A program made the translations under genes and the position numbers. Source: an uncultured Lachnobacterium sp. (GTDB lineage Bacteria; Bacillota; Clostridia; Lachnospirales; Lachnospiraceae). From it: DNA of 64,000 nucleotides. Under the pieces are notes generated by a model. The model ran no database searches, was not told where the DNA came from, and was given only the letters and a program-made list of their open reading frames with translations. Location: the NCBI GenBank assembly GCA_900546625.1, contig URDU01000001.1, positions 1-64,000 of the forward strand, given 5' to 3'. This document shows, in pieces, positions 25,784 through 33,002 of the stretch. Position 1 is the first letter of the stretch; the number at the start of each line of letters is the position of its first letter.

Positions 25784-27673
25784 ATGAAATTAGATGCAAA
25801 AAAAAGTAAAGCTGCCGTTAAAGACAGCGCAGTAAAACAAAAAAAGGTGAAAGCAAAAGCTCCAAAGCCGGCTAAAGCACCAAAAATAAAAAAGACTCTC
25901 AAAACAAAAAAAGCTCAAAAGCTAAATAACAAACCAAAGGCTAAGGGAAAGAAAAAGCTAAGTACCAAATTGATACTTATTCCTGTTTTTGTTGTAGGAT
26001 TTGTAAGTGTTATTTCAAGTGGCTTGTCTCTTAAAAACCTATCAAAGGTAAATGATGCGGCTTCTCAGATTGTGGACAACTCCATGGTCGGCACTGAGAT
26101 GCTCAATGATATTGAGATGGAGACCATGAATATCCATACCCTGGCACTGTCTCATATTATATCGACAGATCTTTCGTCGATGATTGATATTGTAAGTGAG
26201 ATAAGAAGTCATGAGGAAAAGCTAAAGCAGCTCCTTGATGATTATAATCCTTATGTCACTCTTGAGACCAAGAGAAACTACAATATTATCTGCGAAAACT
26301 ACACAAGCCTGGTTAAGGAGTGTGGCAATGTAATGGCTTATTCTGCTGCCGGTAAAAGCGAAGATGCGTATAAAACGGCAAATGGCTCTATTGCAAAATA
26401 TACTAATAACATTGAAAAAGCAATTTCATCAATGCGTGAGCATGTCAATTCTGTCACACAGGAGGAGAGGAAAAGCCTCGAAAGTACTTATCATGCATCT
26501 GTTGTCACATGTACATTTACTATTGTTATAAGTATTGCAGCGTTACTGTTTGTTGTTTTTGCTGTTGTCACCATGGTTATCAAGCCATTGCTTCGTACAC
26601 AGAAGGAAATCAATGGTATCATAGTCAATATTGATAACAAGAAGGGCGATCTGACACAGAGGGTTACTCCTATCAACAATGCTGAGGTTGACGCTGTAGG
26701 TAAGGGTATCAATGTGTTTATGACAAAGCTGCAGGCTATATTCAAGGCTGTTGTCATGAACTCGGCTAAGATGGAGAGGGTTGTCGATGATGTACGTCAG
26801 AGTGTTCAGACAAGCAACAGCAGTGTGTCTGATCTTTCAGCTTTAACAGAGGAGCTGTCTGCTACAATGCAGGATATCTCTGAAAACGCATCTGTTATCA
26901 ATGCCAACACAGATAATGTGGCAAAAGAGGTTGAGCTTATTGCTGAAAAGACAGAGGAGCTGAGCGGCTACACCAAGGATATGAAGGCTCATGCGCAGTC
27001 AATGGAGTCTGTTGCACGTACAAACATGGAGACGACGGACAGGAAGGTTTCTGAGATTCTCGAGGTACTGCAGAAGGCTATTGAGGATAGTAACAGTGTA
27101 AAGCAGGTCAATTCGCTTACCAATGATATCTTAAACATTGCAAGCCAGACCAATCTGTTGGCGTTAAACGCTTCTATTGAGGCGGCCAGAGCAGGAGAGG
27201 CAGGTAGAGGCTTTGCGGTTGTGGCAAGTGAGATCAGCCAGCTTGCAGCGGCCAGCCAGGAAGCAGCCAACAATATCCAGCGTATCAATGCGATTGTTAC
27301 CAATGCGGTTAACAATCTTGCAGACAACGCCAATGGTCTTGTAAGCTACATGAATGATTCAATTCTTCCTGAGTTTGAGAGATTTGTTGAGTCCGGTGTG
27401 GAGTACAATGACAAGGCTTCATTTATAGAGGGTACCATGACTGATTTCAAGGAGAAGACTGATTCTCTGAAGCAGTCAATGCTTGAGATTTCTTCTTCAA
27501 TCAACACCATTTCACATGCTATCAGCGAGGGTGTTAATGGAGTTGTTTCGGCAGCAGACAGTACACAGCTTATTGTTGAGGATATGGATAATATCTCACA
27601 TAAGATGGATGAAAACTATGAGATTGCAGATTCTTTGAAAAAGGAAACATCTATCTTTATCAAGCTTGATTAG
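25784..27673 (+). CDS. Methyl-accepting chemotaxis protein
   Basis: 629-aa transmembrane chemoreceptor. An unusual lysine/alanine-rich cytoplasmic tail of about 63 residues ([20 protein letters not shown] and on) precedes the first membrane helix ([21 protein letters not shown]). The external four-helix-bundle ligand domain spans roughly residues 85-235. A second membrane helix ([21 protein letters not shown]), a HAMP domain and the signalling hairpin with its tip [32 protein letters not shown] follow; this tip binds CheA and CheW. It is co-transcribed with the binding lipoprotein upstream. A strong terminator follows 55 bases after the stop. Confidence 0.95.
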   Translation: MKLDAKKSKAAVKDSAVKQKKVKAKAPKPAKAPKIKKTLKTKKAQKLNNKPKAKGKKKLSTKLILIPVFVVGFVSVISSGLSLKNLSKVNDAASQIVDNSMVGTEMLNDIEMETMNIHTLALSHIISTDLSSMIDIVSEIRSHEEKLKQLLDDYNPYVTLETKRNYNIICENYTSLVKECGNVMAYSAAGKSEDAYKTANGSIAKYTNNIEKAISSMREHVNSVTQEERKSLESTYHASVVTCTFTIVISIAALLFVVFAVVTMVIKPLLRTQKEINGIIVNIDNKKGDLTQRVTPINNAEVDAVGKGINVFMTKLQAIFKAVVMNSAKMERVVDDVRQSVQTSNSSVSDLSALTEELSATMQDISENASVINANTDNVAKEVELIAEKTEELSGYTKDMKAHAQSMESVARTNMETTDRKVSEILEVLQKAIEDSNSVKQVNSLTNDILNIASQTNLLALNASIEAARAGEAGRGFAVVASEISQLAAASQEAANNIQRINAIVTNAVNNLADNANGLVSYMNDSILPEFERFVESGVEYNDKASFIEGTMTDFKEKTDSLKQSMLEISSSINTISHAISEGVNGVVSAADSTQLIVEDMDNISHKMDENYEIADSLKKETSIFIKLD

Positions 27674-27727
27674 AGCCGTTTTGGGATAATGATTTCTCAA
27701 ATAAAATAAAAATAATAATTTCTTCAA

Positions 27728-27765
27728 AAAATATCCGGATTTATCTTGACAAATCCGGATATTTT
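27728..27765 (+). terminator. Strong terminator after the chemoreceptor gene
   Basis: Perfect 15-bp stem (AAAATATCCGGATTT / AAATCCGGATATTTT) with an 8-base loop, ending in TTTT. The loop supplies most of the -35 box of the next promoter. Confidence 0.88.
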
Positions 27766-27773
27766 GATAAAAT
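27746..27773 (+). promoter_or_regulatory. Sigma-A promoter of rpsU
   Basis: Perfect TTGACA (27746-27751), 16-base spacer and TAAAAT (27768-27773, 5/6). The -35 box starts in the loop of the preceding terminator hairpin. Confidence 0.72.
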
Positions 27774-27776
27774 ACA

Positions 27777-27837
27777 TGTTAGTGCAATTAAGTATAGATA
27801 CCTAACAGTTGATGCACAATACACAACTGGAGGGAGG
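27777..27837 (+). other. Structured leader of rpsU
   Basis: Three pairings compete: TGTTAG (27777-27782) with CTAACA (27802-27807), GTGCA (27782-27786) with TGCAC (27813-27817), and CAGTTG (27806-27811) with CAACTG (27824-27829). The last stem ends against the purine-rich GGAGGGAGG (27829-27837). This could form a pseudoknot or a switch that hides the ribosome binding site. Confidence 0.35.
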
Positions 27838-27851
27838 TTAGGTTTTAGGTT

Positions 27852-28028
27852 ATGTCTAGTGTAATAGTTAAAGAAAACGAGACTTTAGATAGCGCATTAC
27901 GCAGATTCAAGAGAAACTGTGCAAAAGCAGGCATCCAGCAGGAGATCCGTAAGCGTGAGCATTACGAGAAACCAAGCGTAAAGCGTAAGAAGAAATCTGA
28001 AGCAGCTAGAAAAAGAAAATACAATTAA
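27852..28028 (+). CDS. rpsU: Small ribosomal subunit protein bS21
   Basis: 58-aa basic protein of the 30S platform near the 3' end of 16S rRNA. It carries the S21 signature [20 protein letters not shown], the central [19 protein letters not shown] and a basic tail, as in Bacillus S21 (57 aa). GGAGGGAGG lies 14 bases before the ATG, unusually far, with the near-repeat TTAGGTT TTAGGTT between them. The gene has its own promoter and terminator. Confidence 0.96.
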   Translation: MSSVIVKENETLDSALRRFKRNCAKAGIQQEIRKREHYEKPSVKRKKKSEAARKRKYN

Positions 28029-28036
28029 TGTATTAG

Positions 28037-28065
28037 AGAGGACTACCGCGTGCGGTAGTTCTTTT
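28037..28065 (+). terminator. Intrinsic terminator of rpsU
   Basis: GGACTACCGC pairs with GCGGTAGTTC around a tight turn, followed by TTTTGTT; the stem extends outward through A-T pairs from 28037. Confidence 0.9.
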
Positions 28066-28101
28066 GTTATTTCCAATATAATTTAATAATAAAAATTTAA
28101 T

Positions 28102-28130
28102 TTGCATATTTGCATTATTGCTAGTAAAAT
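28102..28130 (+). promoter_or_regulatory. Putative promoter of the metal GTPase gene
   Basis: TTGCAT (28102-28107), 17-base spacer and TAAAAT (28125-28130). TTGC recurs at exact 8-base steps (28102, 28110, 28118), which may be a regulator site within the spacer. No clear Zur box is seen. Confidence 0.5.
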
Positions 28131-28163
28131 AGGACTTAGTGAAAAGAAAAGGAGTGAATTACA

Positions 28164-29249
28164 ATGACAAAAATTGACATTATTTCAGGTTTCCTTGGAG
28201 CCGGAAAGACTACATTTATCAAGAAAATGATAGATGAAGCTTTTAAGGGTGAGCAGATCGTGCTTATAGAGAATGAGTTCGGTGAGGTTGGCATAGACGG
28301 TGGCTTTTTAAAGGATGCCGGCATCCAGATTACAGAGATGAACTCAGGCTGTATCTGTTGTTCACTGGTGGGTGATTTTGGCAAGAACTTAAATGAGGTT
28401 ATTACAAAGTATCATCCTGACCGTATCTTAATCGAGCCTTCCGGCGTGGGCAAATTATCAGATGTCATGAAATCAGTTATAGATATCGAAAAAGAGCAGC
28501 CGGTCAAGCTCAATGCTCTTGTTACTGTGGTAAATGCACTTAAGGCAAGCAAGCAGATGAAGGCCTTTGGTGAGTTCTTCAACAATCAGATAGAGTATGC
28601 TACAACAGTTATCTTAAGCCGCAGCCAGAATGCTACACCTGAGCAGCTTGAGTTCTGTGTAAAGCAGATTCAGGCATTAAATCCAAAGGCTTCAGTTATC
28701 ACTACTGACTGGGATGCTATTAAAGGAGAGCAGATACTAAAGACTATGGAGGGTCAGGACAATCTCGAGATGAAGGTGCTTGCAGAGGCACGTCATGCAC
28801 AGGATGAGGCAGAGCATCATCACCATCATCATGACCATGATGAGCATGAGCATCACCACGATCATGACGAGCATGAGCATCACCACGATCACGATGAGCA
28901 TGAGCACCACCATGACCATGACGAGGGCTGCACCTGTGGCTGTCATGACCATGATCACGAGCACGGACATCACCATGCTGACGATGTATTTACAAGCTGG
29001 GGCAAGGAGACTCCTCACAAGTTTGAGCGCGCTAAGCTTGAGGAAATCCTTAAGCAGTTTGTAGAGGATGACAAGATTCTTCGTTCAAAGGGCATGGTAG
29101 AGGGCACGGACGGCAAGTGGATTTACTTTGATATGGTTCCGGGCGAGTATGAGATTCGTGACGGAGAGCCTGACTATACAGGACGTATTGTTGTTATCGG
29201 AACTGATATCCACGAGCATGAGCTTGAAGAGCTCTTCGGACTTGCTTAA
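28164..29249 (+). CDS. COG0523 (G3E) GTPase with long His-rich metal-binding segment
   Basis: 361-aa P-loop GTPase of the CobW/YciC/ZNG family, metal-insertion chaperones. The Walker A is SGFLGAGKTTFIKK (residues 7-20). The family metal motif CxCC is SGCICCSLVGDF near residue 64, then LIEPSGVGKLSDV (switch/Walker B), and SRSQNATPEQ where the guanine-specifying NKxD would be, so that element is atypical. Residues 218-271 are almost all His, Asp and Glu with three copies of DHDEHEHHH and a CTCGCHDH cluster, which should bind several Zn2+ or Ni2+/Co2+ ions. The CobW C-terminal domain is replaced by a divergent tail that ends HEHELEELFGL. It is followed by a second GTPase of the same superfamily. 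Confidence 0.92.
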   Translation: MTKIDIISGFLGAGKTTFIKKMIDEAFKGEQIVLIENEFGEVGIDGGFLKDAGIQITEMNSGCICCSLVGDFGKNLNEVITKYHPDRILIEPSGVGKLSDVMKSVIDIEKEQPVKLNALVTVVNALKASKQMKAFGEFFNNQIEYATTVILSRSQNATPEQLEFCVKQIQALNPKASVITTDWDAIKGEQILKTMEGQDNLEMKVLAEARHAQDEAEHHHHHHDHDEHEHHHDHDEHEHHHDHDEHEHHHDHDEGCTCGCHDHDHEHGHHHADDVFTSWGKETPHKFERAKLEEILKQFVEDDKILRSKGMVEGTDGKWIYFDMVPGEYEIRDGEPDYTGRIVVIGTDIHEHELEELFGLA

Positions 29250-29257
29250 GTATATTT

Positions 29258-29291
29258 GTAACTATTCAGTTACTTATATTTTAATAGTTAC
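29258..29291. promoter_or_regulatory. Overlapping inverted repeats between the two GTPase genes
   Basis: GTAACT-attc-AGTTAC (29258-29273) and the longer GTAACTATT (29258-29266) / AATAGTTAC (29283-29291) share their left arm, so two hairpins exclude each other. No run of T follows. They could be an operator or an attenuating leader for the downstream gene. Confidence 0.4.
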
Positions 29292-29325
29292 ACATTAACA
29301 CAATAATCAGAAAGGAACTAACAAA

Positions 29326-30270
29326 ATGGCTGAAGAGATTCCAGTATATTTATTTACCGGATTCATGGACAGTGGCAAGACTTCACTGATTAAGGATACC
29401 ATTTTCGAGAATGATTTTGCAAACGGCTCAAAGGGGCTTATTATCATGTGCGAGGATGGTGATGTGGAGTATGATATGGACAAGCTTAAGGCTGCCAATT
29501 TCCAGGTTGCAGAGATAGATTCTGAGGATGAGTTTACAGAAGCAAAGCTTAACGAGCTCAACCTGCAGTATCTGCCGGAGCAGGTATTTATCGAGTACAA
29601 CGGCACATGGGGTATTGATAAGATAATAGAAGCAAAGCTGCCAAAGGGCTGGGTTATCGTGCAGTCGCTTGCTACAGTTGATTCCACCACATTTGACCTT
29701 TATATGAACAATATGCGTGCGATGATGCAGGAGCAGGTGTTTGCAAGTGATGTTGTCATATTTAACAGGACGGACGATGATACAGACAGAGGCCACTTAA
29801 GACGTACCATCAAGAATATCAACCGCAAGGCACAGATAGTATATGAGCGCAAGGACGGTACTATTGATGAGCGTCCGGAGGAGCTGCCGTTTGACATAAA
29901 TCAGGATGTGATTGAGCTTTCAGATGCAGACTATGCCATCTGGTATATGGATGCCATGGAGAATTACAAAAAGTACGACGGCAAGGTTGTCAAATTCCTT
30001 GCTCTTGTATACAATCCTGATAAGCTTAGAAAGGGCGTTATGGTACCGGGCAGGTTTGCAATGACCTGCTGTATAGAGGACGTGACCTTTATAGGCTTCA
30101 AGTGCAAGTATGAGGATGAGAGCAGTATTCCTCACAAATCGTGGATTACCATCACCGCAAGGGTGCATGTGGAGTTTGCGAGGGAGTACAAGGGAAAGGG
30201 ACCGGTGCTTTATCCGGTTTCCATCGAGCCTGCCGAGAAGCCGCAGGATGAGCTTGTATATTTCTCATAA
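29326..30270 (+). CDS. G3E-like GTPase fused to a DUF1980/YcgQ-like C-terminal domain
   Basis: 314-aa protein. Residues 1-190 follow the COG0523 GTPase plan: P-loop TGFMDSGKTSLIKD, a strand pair at GLIIMCEDGD where the first GTPase has ENEFGE, QVFIEYNGTW in place of IEPSGVG, and VVIFNRTDDDTDR as a guanine-specifying NRxD-like motif. The CxCC metal motif is absent. The C-terminal 110 residues (VYNPDKLRKGVMVPGRFAMTCC and on) resemble the OB-like domain of TIGR03943/DUF1980 (YcgQ) proteins, which carries a Cys pair. Both halves belong to metal-homeostasis families, so a role in zinc handling with the His-rich GTPase upstream is inferred. It lies 76 bases behind that gene. Confidence 0.8.
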   Translation: MAEEIPVYLFTGFMDSGKTSLIKDTIFENDFANGSKGLIIMCEDGDVEYDMDKLKAANFQVAEIDSEDEFTEAKLNELNLQYLPEQVFIEYNGTWGIDKIIEAKLPKGWVIVQSLATVDSTTFDLYMNNMRAMMQEQVFASDVVIFNRTDDDTDRGHLRRTIKNINRKAQIVYERKDGTIDERPEELPFDINQDVIELSDADYAIWYMDAMENYKKYDGKVVKFLALVYNPDKLRKGVMVPGRFAMTCCIEDVTFIGFKCKYEDESSIPHKSWITITARVHVEFAREYKGKGPVLYPVSIEPAEKPQDELVYFS

Positions 30271-30288
30271 CAGATGATAATAAAAGTG

Positions 30289-30333
30289 CAGGGGCTGATT
30301 CATTAAATATGAATTGGTTCCTGTTTTATTATT
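30289..30333 (+). terminator. Intrinsic terminator of the second GTPase gene
   Basis: A 15-bp stem (30289-30303 with 30309-30323, four G:T pairs) and a 5-base loop TAAAT, followed by TTTTATTATT. Confidence 0.8.
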
Positions 30334-30577
30334 ATTCACAATACAGTGCCTGCTTCTTGATTATATATTACGTAATATCATGCCGGTTGATTATATAAAG
30401 TACCTGACGTATGTCAAAGGATAACACAATTTCATAAGCCTATAACATATTTTTATGGAATATCTAAAGAAACATATTGAAAAATTATATCATTTCATTT
30501 AAAATTAAAAAAGTATGAAATAAATTGAGTATCAGATTACATATGTAATGGGATAAGATTTAACTAGGAGGAAGACT
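30334..30577 (+). promoter_or_regulatory. AT-rich non-coding region upstream of nfnA
   Basis: No gene is seen here. It holds a direct repeat TTGATTATATA (30357-30367 and 30387-30397, 30 bases apart), an inverted repeat TGACgtatGTCA (30405-30416), ATTTCAT/ATGAAAT arms flanking an A-rich stretch, and a perfect 14-base palindrome ATTACATATGTAAT at 30536-30549, 29 bases before the nfnA start. No riboswitch family that I know is recognisable. The repeats look like regulator binding sites. Confidence 0.4.
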
Positions 30578-31468
30578 ATGTATCCAATAGTTCGAAAAGA
30601 AAAATTGGCTGACAACATTATCCTTATGGATATAAAGGCACCACGAGTTGCAAAAGAGTGTCTGCCTGGTCAGTTTATCATCGCAAAGACAGATGAGGTA
30701 GGAGAGAGAATCCCGCTTACCATCTGTGATTATGACAGGGAAAAAGAGACTGTTACTATCGTAGTACAGACTATCGGTGCAGGAACAGAGAGAATGATGG
30801 CTCTTAATGAGGGAGATGCATTAGAGGATTTCGTTGGACCACTCGGCTGTCCATCAGAGCTTTGTCAGGAGGAAAATCTCGAGGAGACAAAGAAAAAGCA
30901 CATCGTATTTATCGCAGGAGGACTTGGAACAGCTCCTGTATATCCACAGGTTAAGTGGCTTAAAGAGCACGGTGTAGATGCTGATGTTATCATGGGCTTT
31001 AGAAATAAGGATATCCTTTTCTATGAGGATGAGATGAAGGCTGTTGCAAAGAATCTCTATGTTTGTACAGATGATGGCTCATACGGCTTCCACGGCAACG
31101 GCAGCCAGCAGCTTCAGGCACTTGTTGATGAAGGCAATACATATGACTGCTGCGTAGCTATCGGACCTATGATTATGATGAAATTCACATGTCTGCTCAC
31201 AAAGAAACTTGAGATTCCTACAATCGTTTCAATGAACCCAATCATGGTTGACGGAACAGGTATGTGTGGTGCATGCCGTCTGCTCGTTGACGGACAGGTT
31301 AAGTTCGCATGTGTTGACGGACCTGAGTTCGACGGACATCTTGTTGATTTCGACCAGGCTATGAAGAGACAGCAGCAATACAAGACAGAGGAAGGCAGAG
31401 CTAAGCTTGCCTATGAAGAGGGCGCAACACATCACGGTGGCTGCGGAAACTGCGGAGGTGACAAATAA
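30578..31468 (+). CDS. nfnA: NADH-dependent ferredoxin:NADP oxidoreductase small subunit (NfnA type)
   Basis: 296-aa FAD and [2Fe-2S] subunit of the electron-bifurcating NADH-dependent reduced ferredoxin:NADP+ oxidoreductase. The FAD domain reads PGQFIIAKTDEVGERIPLTICDYD; the NAD(P) domain IVFIAGGLGTAPVYPQVKWL; the cluster region has Cys in DGTGMCGACRLLVDG and KFACVDGPEFDGH, the pattern of the dihydroorotate-dehydrogenase electron-transfer fold. A His/Gly/Cys-rich tail (THHGGCGNCGG) ends it. AGGAGGA precedes the ATG. The stop overlaps the nfnB start (TAATG). In fermenters this enzyme makes NADPH from NADH and reduced ferredoxin. Confidence 0.9.
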   Translation: MYPIVRKEKLADNIILMDIKAPRVAKECLPGQFIIAKTDEVGERIPLTICDYDREKETVTIVVQTIGAGTERMMALNEGDALEDFVGPLGCPSELCQEENLEETKKKHIVFIAGGLGTAPVYPQVKWLKEHGVDADVIMGFRNKDILFYEDEMKAVAKNLYVCTDDGSYGFHGNGSQQLQALVDEGNTYDCCVAIGPMIMMKFTCLLTKKLEIPTIVSMNPIMVDGTGMCGACRLLVDGQVKFACVDGPEFDGHLVDFDQAMKRQQQYKTEEGRAKLAYEEGATHHGGCGNCGGDK

Positions 31469-32859
31469 TGGAAGTCGATGTATTAAAGAGAGTACCTGTC
31501 AGAGAGCAGGATCCAAAGGTTCGTGCCACAAACTTTGAAGAGGTTTGCTACGGCTACAATAAAGAAGAGGCAATGGCAGAGGCAAGCAGATGCTTAAACT
31601 GTAAAAATGCACAGTGTATGAAGGGCTGCCCTGTTTCTATCAATATTCCTGCATTCGTTGAGCAGGTTAAAAACGGTGATTTCACAAAGGCTTATGAAAT
31701 TATCTCAGAGTCATCAGCACTTCCTGCTGTATGTGGACGTGTATGCCCACAGGAGAGCCAGTGCGAGGGCAAGTGTATCAGAGGCTTCAAGGGTGATCCT
31801 GTCTCAATCGGAAAGCTTGAGAGATTTGTTGCTGATACAGCAAGAGAGAATGGCATCAAGCCAAAGACAGCTGCAGAGAAAAACGGCAAAAAGGTTGCTA
31901 TTATCGGTTCAGGTCCTGCAGGACTTACATGTGCCGGAGACCTTGCAAAGCTTGGCTATGATGTAACTATCTTTGAGGCACTTCACGCTGCCGGCGGAGT
32001 ATTAAGCTACGGAATACCGGAGTTTCGTCTTCCAAAGGACAAGGTTGTTGCGGCAGAGGTAGAGAATGTCAAGGCACTTGGTGTCAAAATTGAGACAAAT
32101 GTGGTTATCGGAAAGTCAGTTAAGATAGACGAGCTTATGGAGAAAGAGGGCTTTGAGGCTGTATTTATCGGTTCGGGAGCAGGACTTCCAAGATTCATGG
32201 GAATCCCTGGCGAGCAGGCCAACGGTGTATTCTCAGCCAATGAGTTCCTTACAAGAAATAACCTCATGAAAGCATTTAAGGAGGGCTATGAGACTCCTAT
32301 CTCAAGAGGTAAAAAGGTTGTAGTTGTCGGTGGTGGAAACGTAGCCATGGACGCAGCCAGAACAGCTCTTCGTCTTGGCGCAGAGACACACATTGTATAC
32401 AGACGTAGTGAGGCAGAGCTTCCTGCACGTAAGGAGGAAGTACATCACGCTAAGGAAGAGGGAGTTATCTTTGATCTCCTTGAGAACCCTACAGAGATTC
32501 TTGTTGATGAGAATGGCTGGGTTAAGGGCGTTAAGCTTATCAAAATGGAGCTTGGAGAGCCGGATGCATCAGGACGTAGAAGCCCTGTTGAGATAGCAGG
32601 CTCAGAGTATGAGATGGAGTGCGATACAGTGATCATGTCACTTGGTACATCACCAAATCCACTTATTTCCTCTACAACAGTCGGTCTCGATACAAACAAG
32701 AGAAAGTGTATCGTAGCTACCGAGGATACAGGCGCAACCTCAAAAGAGGGTGTATTCGCAGGTGGAGATGCCGTAACAGGTGCTGCAACGGTTATTCTTG
32801 CCATGGGAGCAGGAAAAGCGGCTGCAAAGGGAATTGATGAGTTCTTATCTGCAAAATAA
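31468..32859 (+). CDS. nfnB: NADH-dependent ferredoxin:NADP oxidoreductase large subunit / glutamate synthase small-subunit homologue
   Basis: 463-aa FAD and [4Fe-4S] flavoprotein of the GltD family. The N-terminal cluster domain has CLNCKNAQCMKGCPVSINIP and CGRVCPQESQCEGKCIRG. The FAD-binding GSGPAGLTCAGDLAKLGYDV (about residue 148) and the NADPH-binding VVVGGGNVAMDAARTALRLGA (about 290) follow, and the C-terminus has VFAGGDAVTGAATVILAMGAGK. On its own it would be called the glutamate synthase small subunit; the partner nfnA directly upstream and the absence of a large gltB subunit favour Nfn. A strong terminator follows. Confidence 0.92.
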   Translation: MEVDVLKRVPVREQDPKVRATNFEEVCYGYNKEEAMAEASRCLNCKNAQCMKGCPVSINIPAFVEQVKNGDFTKAYEIISESSALPAVCGRVCPQESQCEGKCIRGFKGDPVSIGKLERFVADTARENGIKPKTAAEKNGKKVAIIGSGPAGLTCAGDLAKLGYDVTIFEALHAAGGVLSYGIPEFRLPKDKVVAAEVENVKALGVKIETNVVIGKSVKIDELMEKEGFEAVFIGSGAGLPRFMGIPGEQANGVFSANEFLTRNNLMKAFKEGYETPISRGKKVVVVGGGNVAMDAARTALRLGAETHIVYRRSEAELPARKEEVHHAKEEGVIFDLLENPTEILVDENGWVKGVKLIKMELGEPDASGRRSPVEIAGSEYEMECDTVIMSLGTSPNPLISSTTVGLDTNKRKCIVATEDTGATSKEGVFAGGDAVTGAATVILAMGAGKAAAKGIDEFLSAK

Positions 32860-32895
32860 TATAGAGCGTAAAGCATCATTTATGATGCTTAATAC

Positions 32896-32938
32896 AAAAA
32901 AGCTTCCGGCTGGATTAAATCCTTTCCGGAAGCTTTTT
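32896..32938 (+). terminator. Intrinsic terminator of nfnAB
   Basis: AAAAAGCTTCCGG (ending 32909) pairs with CCGGAAGCTTTTT (32926-32938); the loop of about 16 bases can fold further as GGATtaaATCC. Confidence 0.9.
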
Positions 32939-33002
32939 GGTTATACGTTTATAGAATTTAAATATTAAGTTTTATGTTATGTTTATATAAAGGCATTCGG
33001 CA

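Noticed and set aside
28801..28976. Short tandem repeats as a CRISPR-like array
   Set aside because: They are in-frame codon repeats encoding DHDEHEHHH, without spacers.
28737..29018. Met/Val-rich antisense frame opposite the His-rich GTPase segment
   Set aside because: It is the reverse reading of repeated CAT/CAC/GAT codons, without start signals.
30334..30577. Riboswitch (cyclic-di-GMP, cobalamin or similar) in the long gap before nfnA
   Set aside because: None of the conserved cores that I know appear; the region is AT-rich with simple repeats and palindromes.
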